Below, one piece after another: positions 1 through 4,348 of a stretch of 5,163 nucleotides of DNA; position 1 is the stretch's first letter, and every line of letters starts with the position of its first letter. The stretch covers positions 1 to 5,163 of the forward strand of contig DDVW01000079.1 of assembly GCA_002345545.1 (NCBI GenBank), given 5' to 3'. A model generated the notes under the pieces. That model made no database searches and was not told where the DNA came from. It saw only the letters and a list, made by a program, of their open reading frames with translations. A program made the translations under genes and the position numbers. Origin of the DNA: Stenotrophomonas sp. UBA2302 (GTDB lineage: Bacteria > Pseudomonadota > Gammaproteobacteria > Xanthomonadales > Xanthomonadaceae).

Positions 1-2
1 AA

Positions 3-326
3 AAGGTCTTCTCTGACCTGGGCCGCGTCAAGCACCTGAAGGAACGCGGCGTGCTCATCGGCGTGGCCTGGCTGCAGGCCAGCGCCATCGGCGGGGCGCT
101 GGTGATGGCCGCGTTCGGACTGGCGACACTGCCGGTGATGCTGCCGCTGACCTGGTCCGGCGCGCGCATGGGCCGCTGGCTGCAACGCCCCGGCCTGCGC
201 AAGGCGCTGGCCGGCCTGGTTCTCGCCGCCGGCCTGCTGACCATCGCCGCACCATGGCTGATGCAGGTACCGGCCCTGCACGGCGTGCTCAGCGCACTGG
301 GCTGCCAGCCGCTGTCGTCACGCTGA
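3..326 (+). CDS. C-terminal part of a TauE/SafE (UreH-like) family membrane protein, 5' truncated
   Basis: The frame is open from the window edge to a TGA at 324-326 and gives 107 visible residues. From about residue 18 on it is strongly hydrophobic. A segment with WLQAS, then a helix containing AAFGLATLP, lead to a basic loop (RMGRWLQRPGLRK) and a last helix ending near APWLM. This pattern, and the AFGLxTLP stretch in particular, resembles the C-terminal half of the sulfite-exporter/UreH-like transmembrane family. In Xanthomonadaceae such a gene often lies near the cbb3 oxidase genes, which is recalled knowledge and not visible here. Substrate is unknown; family names are historical, so a sulfite role should not be assumed. 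The first 16 or so residues are hydrophilic and lysine-rich and do not look like the Trp-Gly/Pro-Cys-Gly helix usually found at this place, so the left edge may hold a junction (see findings). A GTG at 51 is not a credible start for a full-length protein. Confidence 0.7.
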   Translation, partial: KVFSDLGRVKHLKERGVLIGVAWLQASAIGGALVMAAFGLATLPVMLPLTWSGARMGRWLQRPGLRKALAGLVLAAGLLTIAAPWLMQVPALHGVLSALGCQPLSSR

Positions 327-365
327 CCGCATGCGGCTGCGCGCCGCGTAACTCAGCGCATGCGG
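327..365 (+). terminator. Strong hairpin directly after the stop codon, without a T-tract
   Basis: CCGCATGCGGCTG at 327-339 pairs with CAGCGCATGCGG at 354-365: 12 base pairs with one bulged G and a 14-base loop. It begins on the base after the TGA of the exporter-like gene, which fits a 3'-end or mRNA-stabilising structure. No run of T follows on either strand, so it is not a canonical intrinsic terminator. The GCATGC core is itself palindromic, so the two arms are also near-direct repeats of each other. Confidence 0.45.
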
Positions 366-641
366 AGCCCGCAGCTTGTGCCATGAACGCGCCGCGCACC
401 TGCGCTTGAGTGCAATGTGGTCGAACAGATAAAGACTTGGCAAAGCGCCGCCCGCAAAAGACAGCCCTCCCCGATCAAGTGACCCGTCACCGACGGCGAA
501 CGGAGGAATGCGGCAGCCACTCCCATCACTGACAGCATGCCGCAAAGCAGACACGGCATGAGCCGGGAGTCGAGGGTTTCCTGTACTGCCTCACGTGTTC
601 GCGCCAGACTCCTGCGCCGGACAACACGACGGACGGGATTC
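366..641. other. Intergenic region between convergent genes, no supported gene
   Basis: No reading frame here has a convincing ribosome-binding site, domain or codon pattern. Two minus-strand frames (318-554 and 353-559) lack a good Shine-Dalgarno sequence and resemble nothing known. On the plus strand, TTGAGT (406-411), a 16-base spacer and GATAAA (428-433) form a weak sigma-70-like match, four of six bases in each box. Downstream are overlapping short inverted repeats: GTGAC/GTCAC (479-483/486-490), CCGTC/GACGG (484-488/492-496), TGCGGCA/TGCCGCA (509-515/538-544) and CATGCCG/CGGCATG (536-542/554-560). A small RNA starting near 440 is possible but unproven. Confidence 0.4.
594..628 (-). terminator. 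Possible 3'-end hairpin of the minus-strand operon
   Basis: CGTGTT (594-599) pairs with AACACG (623-628), and inside them GCGC (601-604) can pair with GCGC (614-617) around a 9-base loop. Read on the minus strand it lies 13 bases beyond the stop codon at 642-644, the expected place for a terminator or processing structure. It has no T-tract and asymmetric internal loops, so its role is uncertain. Confidence 0.25.
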
Positions 642-1394
642 TCATGTCATCAGCAATGCGCTGATGTCGGTGACCCGTGGATCATCGAGCAGGCTGCGCC
701 GGAAGATCAGTACATGGCTGTTGCTGTGGGCCGAATAACGGCTCAGCCCGGCAACCACCGCGATCGGCAGCAGCGCGGCGTAGCGCACCGCCAGTCCGGC
801 GTCGTACACCACCGCGGCCAGCACATCGAACGGCTCCCGGTCGAGATTGCGCAGTGCGCCCAGCTGCGGCGAGGCGTTGTGCGCGGTGAGCCGGCGGCCC
901 TTGATCTGATAGCGCAGCCCCGCCGCATCGCGTGCGTCATAGCCGGCCCGCGACTGTGCCTCTAGGCGCAGATCCAGCGCGCGTGACACCAGCGATTCGG
1001 TGTAGTCGGCAACCGGGTTGTTGGCACTGCGCACCACCCCGCGTGCCTTCAGTGCGGCCAGCAATTCGCAATGGGCCGACAGCAGCTGGCGATCGCTGTA
1101 TTCCGACCAGTCCGGCAGCGGCGCCACCAGCTCGACGACGATACCGCCCAGGTGTGCCTCGTCGGCACGGCACAGCCGCCCGTCGATGAAGCAGTCGTGG
1201 CCCGCATGCGGACTGCCATCATCGGCGTAGCGGGCTGCAAAGCCGCCGGAAAGCCCGACGTTGAAGAATTCCAGCCGACGCCCCGCGGCCGAACACGCCC
1301 GGCCGGCACAGCTCGTGCAGACGTAACGTGGATAGCGGGTAAGCGCCGGCAGGACGCAGCCGCAGACCGGGCACTGGTGATCGATACCGGTCAT
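642..1394 (-). CDS. Uncharacterised zinc-ribbon protein with a PD-(D/E)XK nuclease-like C-terminal domain
   Basis: The product has 250 residues. The N-terminus carries two Cys pairs, C8-x2-C11 and C26-x2-C29, spaced as a zinc ribbon, with more Cys/His around 63-81 (HDCFIDGRLCRADEAH). Residues about 120-240 look like a restriction-endonuclease fold: a helix with E133 (DYTESLV), then D153 in GYDARD, then a strand ending in Q163-x-K165 (RYQIK), matching the E...D...(E/Q)xK pattern of PD-(D/E)XK enzymes. The C-terminal part resembles what I recall as the DUF6998 family; that name is from memory. There is no signal peptide or membrane segment, so it should be cytosolic. The ATG at 1392-1394 lies 6 bases after the stop of the metal exporter gene and has no strong Shine-Dalgarno of its own, suggesting translational coupling. 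Function, substrate and any metal-related role are unknown. Nuclease activity is inference, and the Gln at the usual Glu position may mean a variant or inactive site. Confidence 0.85.
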   Translation of the reverse strand: MTGIDHQCPVCGCVLPALTRYPRYVCTSCAGRACSAAGRRLEFFNVGLSGGFAARYADDGSPHAGHDCFIDGRLCRADEAHLGGIVVELVAPLPDWSEYSDRQLLSAHCELLAALKARGVVRSANNPVADYTESLVSRALDLRLEAQSRAGYDARDAAGLRYQIKGRRLTAHNASPQLGALRNLDREPFDVLAAVVYDAGLAVRYAALLPIAVVAGLSRYSAHSNSHVLIFRRSLLDDPRVTDISALLMT

Positions 1395-1400
1395 CGCCGC

Positions 1401-2357
1401 TCAGTGGTCGTGGTCGTGGTCGTGGTCGTGCTTGTGATCGTGCCCGTCGTGACCGGCAGGCGGCCCATGCACCGCGCAGGCATCACCGCAATGTTCGGCC
1501 TCCACCTGCAAGGTCACATGCTCGATGCCGAAGCGGTCGTGCAGCATCTGCGCCAGCGCGCGCCGCAACGCCTCCGGCTCCCCACCTTCGGCCAGCACCA
1601 CGTGTGCGGTCAACGCCGGCGTGCTGGAACCCAGCGCCCATACATGCAGATCGTGGATGCCGGCCACTTCCGCGTGCTGCTGCAGCGCCTGTTCGATATC
1701 CGCCAGCGCCATGCCCTTGGGCACGCCTTCAAGCAGCACGTTCAACGCGTCACGCAGCAGCACCCAGGTGCGCGGCACCACCCACAGGCCGATCAGCACC
1801 GCCAGGATCGGATCGACCAGGGTCCAGCCGGTGAAATGGATGACCAGGCCGCCGGCGATCACCGCCAGCGAGCCGAGCATGTCGCTCCACACTTCCAGAT
1901 AGGCGCCCTTGACGTTCAGGCTCTCGCCGCTGCCGGCGCTGAGCAGGCGCATCGCGATCAGGTTCACGATCAGGCCGAACACCGCCACCCAGACCATCCC
2001 GCTGGAGGCGATGGCCTGCGGCTGCTGGAACCGCTGCGCCGCCTCCCACAGGATGTAGAGGCCCAGGCCGAACAGCAGCAGGCCGTTGGTCACCGCGCCC
2101 AGCGCTTCCAGCCGCACATAGCCGTAGGTGCGGCGCGCATCCGGCGGCCGTCGGCTCAGGCGCACCGCGGTCAATGCGATCATCAGCCCCAGCGCGTCGG
2201 TGGCCATGTGCGCGGCATCCGACAACAGCGCCAGGCTGTTGGTCATGAACGCACCGATGATCTCGACCAGCAGATAGGCCGAGGTCAGCCCCAGCGCCCA
2301 CCACAGGGGTTTCTCGTGGCGGATTTCACTGGGCAGGTGGTTGTGGTCGTGACTCAT
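1401..2357 (-). CDS. czcD: Cation diffusion facilitator (CDF) metal exporter, CzcD/ZitB type
   Basis: A 318-residue inner-membrane proton/metal antiporter expected to export Zn(II), possibly Cd(II) or Co(II), from the cytoplasm. About six transmembrane helices span residues 17-200. The second carries the signature SDAAHMATDALGL with metal ligands H50 and D54. The fifth has E155-x3-D159 (LEVWSDMLGS), where E. coli ZitB has His-x3-Asp. The cytosolic ferredoxin-like domain follows (HDLHVWALGSSTPALTAHVVL, then FGIEHVTLQVE). The protein ends in C290, C294 and a run of His-Asp pairs, a likely metal-loading tail; a short His-rich N-terminus (HDHNH) adds to it. The ATG at 2355-2357 has GGAG six bases upstream (2364-2367), and length and start agree with the family. 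It is the third gene of the minus-strand unit, 87 bases after dsbG, with a structured leader before it. The symbol marks the family; the true substrate is not fixed by sequence. Confidence 0.93.
   Translation of the reverse strand: MSHDHNHLPSEIRHEKPLWWALGLTSAYLLVEIIGAFMTNSLALLSDAAHMATDALGLMIALTAVRLSRRPPDARRTYGYVRLEALGAVTNGLLLFGLGLYILWEAAQRFQQPQAIASSGMVWVAVFGLIVNLIAMRLLSAGSGESLNVKGAYLEVWSDMLGSLAVIAGGLVIHFTGWTLVDPILAVLIGLWVVPRTWVLLRDALNVLLEGVPKGMALADIEQALQQHAEVAGIHDLHVWALGSSTPALTAHVVLAEGGEPEALRRALAQMLHDRFGIEHVTLQVEAEHCGDACAVHGPPAGHDGHDHKHDHDHDHDH
1404..1430 (-). repeat. In-frame hexanucleotide tandem repeat coding the His-Asp tail
   Basis: Four exact copies of GTGGTC (plus strand) run from 1404 to 1427, followed by a half unit GTG. 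Read on the minus strand they are GACCAC, that is Asp-His, and form the last residues of the metal exporter, directly before its stop. Degenerate units continue to about 1448. Unit length six keeps the frame, so copy-number change would alter only the length of the metal-binding tail. Confidence 0.9.
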
Positions 2358-2363
2358 CGGCGG

Positions 2364-2367
2364 CTCC
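2364..2367 (-). promoter_or_regulatory. Ribosome-binding site of the metal exporter, abutting a stem
   Basis: Minus-strand GGAG lies six bases before the ATG at 2357. The base next to it (2368) is the end of the 3' arm of the outer stem at 2368-2380/2423-2436, so folding of the leader could affect ribosome access. Confidence 0.7.
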
Positions 2368-2436
2368 GGCAGGCGCGGCCAGCATAGTCAGCCCGTCGCC
2401 ACGGAGACTATTACATCGCCGCGGCCGCGCCCTGCC
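2368..2436 (-). promoter_or_regulatory. Nested hairpin in the dsbG to metal-exporter gap (structured leader or 3' end)
   Basis: Three stems are nested in this gap. The outer one is GGCAGGCGCGGCC (2368-2380) with GGCCGCGCCCTGCC (2423-2436), 13 pairs with one bulged base. The middle one is ATAGTC (2384-2389) with GACTAT (2406-2411). The innermost is CCGT (2393-2396) with ACGG (2401-2404), closed by the tetraloop CGCC. On the minus strand the structure starts 8 bases after the dsbG stop and ends exactly at the GGAG of the exporter gene. No T-tract follows, so it is not a canonical terminator. It could be an mRNA-processing element, a factor-dependent terminator, a translational control element, or a promoter region: TATGCT at 2382-2387 on the minus strand is a weak -10 match. 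It does not match any metal riboswitch that I recognise. Confidence 0.6.
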
Positions 2437-2444
2437 CCACGGCT

Positions 2445-3239
2445 TCAGCGCGGCCCGAGGACCGTTTCCAGATCGGCACCCTGCGGCATGCCCGAACGCA
2501 TCTGCACGCTGCCATCGGCATCCTTGAAGACGATACCCGGCGTGCCCTGGAAACCGAGCTCCAGCATCGTCATCTCGTTGGCGCGCAGCTTGGTCTGCAC
2601 CTCGGCCGGCACCGTGGACAGCGGCTTGATGCCGCCCTTGGCGAAGTTGCGTTCGTTCTCCAGCAACGCCTGCTGCGGCGAGGTCGCGCCCAGGATCGCG
2701 GCGGCCTTGCCGGCGCTGTCCTCGCGGATCACGCCCACCAGGATATGCCGGATCTGCACCTTGCCCGACTCCACCCACGGCCGCGCCGCCTGCCAGAAAT
2801 GGTTGCAGTACGGGCAGTTGGGATCGCTGAAGGAATAGACGATACGCGGCGCATCGGCCTTGCCTTCGGCGATCCAGTGGCTGCCTTCGACGCTGGCCCA
2901 GGCCTTCTGCCCGAGCGGGCCCTGCACCAGTTCCTTGAGCTTGGCCGCGTTCAGATCCTCACCCTTGGCATTGACCAGGGTCCCGACCACCGCGTACTCG
3001 CCGTCTGCGGAGACGTATACCGCCAGCGGCTGCTGGCCGGCCACGCCGGCATAGCCGGTCAGGCCGACCGGTGTTTCGAAAGTGCCCATGAAATCCACGC
3101 CCTGGCCACGCAGCGTGGTGATCACCGCCGGCTCGGCAGTGGCGTTTTCGGCTTCTGCCGCGACCGGTGGGGCCGCGGCGGCACAGGCGGCCGGCAGCAA
3201 TACCGCGCAGGACAGCAGCAAAGAACGAATGACAGTCAT
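2445..3239 (-). CDS. dsbG: DsbG-like periplasmic thiol:disulfide isomerase/chaperone
   Basis: The product has 264 residues from the chosen start. Residues 1 to about 23 are a Sec signal peptide (MTVIRSLLLS, then a hydrophobic core and Ala-rich end). A Cys at 19 is not in a good lipobox, so a soluble periplasmic protein is more likely than a lipoprotein. An N-terminal dimerisation-type domain (GVDFMGTFETPVGLTGY) precedes a thioredoxin-fold domain with SHWIAEGKADAP, the active site C142-P-Y-C145, FWQAARPWVESGKVQ and the cis-proline in GTPGI (P234). These match E. coli DsbG closely, including the CPYC active site. DsbG keeps exposed single cysteines reduced and can isomerise disulfides, and it needs a membrane reductant, DsbD in E. 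coli. TTG, ATG, ATG are adjacent at 3245-3237; GAGG (3246-3249) is six bases from the last ATG, so 3239 is preferred, with 3242 possible. It starts 26 bases after the TlpA-like gene and is probably co-transcribed with it. Confidence 0.93.
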   Translation of the reverse strand: MTVIRSLLLSCAVLLPAACAAAAPPVAAEAENATAEPAVITTLRGQGVDFMGTFETPVGLTGYAGVAGQQPLAVYVSADGEYAVVGTLVNAKGEDLNAAKLKELVQGPLGQKAWASVEGSHWIAEGKADAPRIVYSFSDPNCPYCNHFWQAARPWVESGKVQIRHILVGVIREDSAGKAAAILGATSPQQALLENERNFAKGGIKPLSTVPAEVQTKLRANEMTMLELGFQGTPGIVFKDADGSVQMRSGMPQGADLETVLGPR

Positions 3240-3265
3240 CATCAACCTCGGGAAAGAACAATCGG

Positions 3266-4063
3266 TTATTGGATATCGCGCAGGCGCGCTTCCAGCGTGG
3301 CGCGCGAGATCTCGCCCATATGGGCACGGACCAGCCGCCCCTGCGCATCGAAGAACAAGGTGGTGGGCAGCGCCCGCGCACCGGTCTGGCGCATGAGCTC
3401 CGACTCCAGATCGAGCAGCACATGGTCCGGCACCATGTTTTCAGCACGCAGGTAGTCGGCCACTTCCTGCGGTGTCTCGCCCTGGTTGGCGAAGACGATA
3501 TTCACCGCCGGGTGCGCCTGCTGCGCCTGCACCAGCACCGGCATCTCGCGCCGGCACGGGCCGCACCAGGTCGCCCACAGGTTCAGCACCAGTGGCTGGC
3601 CGTTGAAGCGCTCCAGCGCCACGGCCTCGCCCTGCAGGTCCGCCAGCACCGCCACCGGCATATTCACCGTCGAACGCTGCACCGCGAACAGGGCCAGCCC
3701 GGCCACCAGCCAGAACGCGCCTCCGGCCACCAGTCCCAGCAACACCGGCTTGCGCGGCAATGGCCGGCTGGTTTTCCACAGCGCGTACAGCGCCGCCACC
3801 ACGATTCCCGCCACCGGCGAAAAGCCGCCATCGCCCAGACGGATGATCGATAGCGGATCGCCCAGATAATCGCGCAGGTGCAAGGCCACATGGGCCAACC
3901 GCGCGGCCAGCAGTCCCCACAGGAATGCATCGAGCACGATGGCACCGGAACGGCTGCGCGAGTCGCCGGCCGCCGGGGCCAGGCCACGCGCAAACCCCCA
4001 GGCGATCGCCAGTGCCAGCAGCGCCACCACCGCCATCATCGGGAACGGGCCGGCGCTGATCAT
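3266..4063 (-). CDS. Membrane-anchored TlpA-like thioredoxin with an Lgt-like transmembrane module
   Basis: The product has 265 residues. Residues 8-28 form a membrane helix. Residues about 43-93 (FLWGLLAARLAHV, then DYLGDPLSIIRLGDGGFSP) resemble the early part of prolipoprotein diacylglyceryl transferase (Lgt), but the SFHGG histidine of Lgt is not present. Another helix lies at about 106-128. The C-terminal half is a thioredoxin domain with W166-C-G-P-C170 and the cis-proline in ALPTT (P233), typical of TlpA/ResA/CcmG-type reductases. Topology suggests a periplasm-facing thioredoxin held in the inner membrane. The start at 4061-4063 has GGGAGG six bases upstream; the same frame stays open to 4273, but that extension is Arg-rich without a ribosome site and is rejected. 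Next to dsbG, a role as reductant of DsbG or other periplasmic thiols is reasonable but is inference. There is no clear sign that the module transfers diacylglycerol. Confidence 0.88.
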   Translation of the reverse strand: MISAGPFPMMAVVALLALAIAWGFARGLAPAAGDSRSRSGAIVLDAFLWGLLAARLAHVALHLRDYLGDPLSIIRLGDGGFSPVAGIVVAALYALWKTSRPLPRKPVLLGLVAGGAFWLVAGLALFAVQRSTVNMPVAVLADLQGEAVALERFNGQPLVLNLWATWCGPCRREMPVLVQAQQAHPAVNIVFANQGETPQEVADYLRAENMVPDHVLLDLESELMRQTGARALPTTLFFDAQGRLVRAHMGEISRATLEARLRDIQ

Positions 4064-4069
4064 GCCGGT

Positions 4070-4075
4070 CCTCCC
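4070..4075 (-). promoter_or_regulatory. Ribosome-binding site that fixes the start of the TlpA-like gene
   Basis: Minus-strand GGGAGG lies six bases before the ATG at 4061-4063. It is the only strong Shine-Dalgarno in this frame and argues against the upstream start at 4273. GCCGG/CCGGC (4064-4068/4082-4086) could form a small stem with this site in its loop. Confidence 0.8.
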
Positions 4076-4182
4076 GGACACCCGGCCACGCGATCGTGCC
4101 GAGCTGCGGAGGTCACCGCTGTGGCGTACTGCGCGCCGGGAAAAGAGAAGTTGGAGTTCATATCGCATACACCATGGATGAA

Positions 4183-4208
4183 CGCGGGTGAGCCGGGGCT
4201 GACCCGCG
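4183..4208. promoter_or_regulatory. Compact hairpin in the divergent intergenic region
   Basis: CGCGGGT (4183-4189) pairs with ACCCGCG (4202-4208). After a G-G mismatch, AGC (4191-4193) pairs with GCT (4198-4200) around a CGGG loop. That is ten pairs in 26 bases. No T-tract follows on either strand. It lies 120 bases upstream of the TlpA-like start and 140 bases upstream of the globin sensor, so it could be in either leader or act as a DNA operator. Confidence 0.4.
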
Positions 4209-4253
4209 ACACCTGTGCACGTGCAGCGGCCTCTTCCAAACATGTCCGGGAGC

Positions 4254-4280
4254 AGAAAAACCGTGATATTCACTACGGTT
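4254..4280 (-). terminator. Terminator-like hairpin plus T-run pointing toward the TlpA-dsbG operon
   Basis: Read on the minus strand, AACCGT (4280-4275), a ten-base loop and ACGGTT (4264-4259) are followed by TTTCTG, so five T in a row begin within the stem. An alternative fold, AACC+GTGA with TCAC+GGTT, gives eight pairs with a three-base bulge. The stem is short for an intrinsic terminator. It may stop antisense transcripts coming from the globin sensor gene, act as an attenuator, or simply be a protein-binding inverted repeat between the divergent genes. Confidence 0.35.
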
Positions 4281-4303
4281 CAAGGCTAAGGTTACGCCCC
4301 CTC

Positions 4304-4319
4304 CAGCCGATATCGGCTG
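4304..4319. promoter_or_regulatory. Perfect 16-bp palindrome before the globin sensor gene, candidate operator
   Basis: CAGCCGATATCGGCTG reads the same on both strands without a spacer. Its right edge is 29 bases before the ATG at 4349, a usual place for an operator or for a hairpin in the 5' leader. The binding protein is unknown. No convincing -35/-10 pair is visible around it. Confidence 0.4.
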
Positions 4320-4348
4320 CCTGATTCCAGCTGCCACGCACTTCCATC

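Noticed and set aside
353..559. Small minus-strand ORF of 68 codons with a hydrophobic N-terminus
   Set aside because: No Shine-Dalgarno before its ATG, no resemblance to known small proteins, and its start lies inside an inverted repeat; cannot be told apart from chance.
366..641. REP/SMAG-type repeat elements known from Stenotrophomonas
   Set aside because: No GTAG-headed imperfect palindrome is present and none of the short repeats recurs elsewhere in the window.
1071..2387. Plus-strand open frame of 438 codons
   Set aside because: It runs antisense to the clear CDF exporter and to part of the zinc-ribbon gene. The product is His/Gln/Arg-rich low-complexity with a Val run from the hexamer repeat, and has no family resemblance: a shadow of GC-rich coding DNA.
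2382..2422. Promoter or MerR-type (ZntR/CadR) operator for the metal exporter
   Set aside because: TATGCT on the minus strand is a weak -10 match, but no -35 stands at a proper distance, and no MerR-type dyad with a 19-20-base spacer was found; the dyads present fit RNA stems better.
2423..2430. NotI-like GCGGCCGC palindrome as a regulatory site
   Set aside because: Self-complementary GC octamers are common at this base composition, and it is explained as part of the outer stem.
4142..4190. Promoter in the AT-richer patch around TTGGAG, TATCGCATAC and TATGAA
   Set aside because: Box matches are partial on both strands and spacings are not right for a sigma-70 pair; no sigma-54 GG/GC pattern either.
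4064..4273. N-terminal extension of the TlpA-like protein to a start at 4273
   Set aside because: The extra residues are Arg/Cys-rich and unlike a signal peptide or membrane segment, and only the ATG at 4063 has a strong Shine-Dalgarno.
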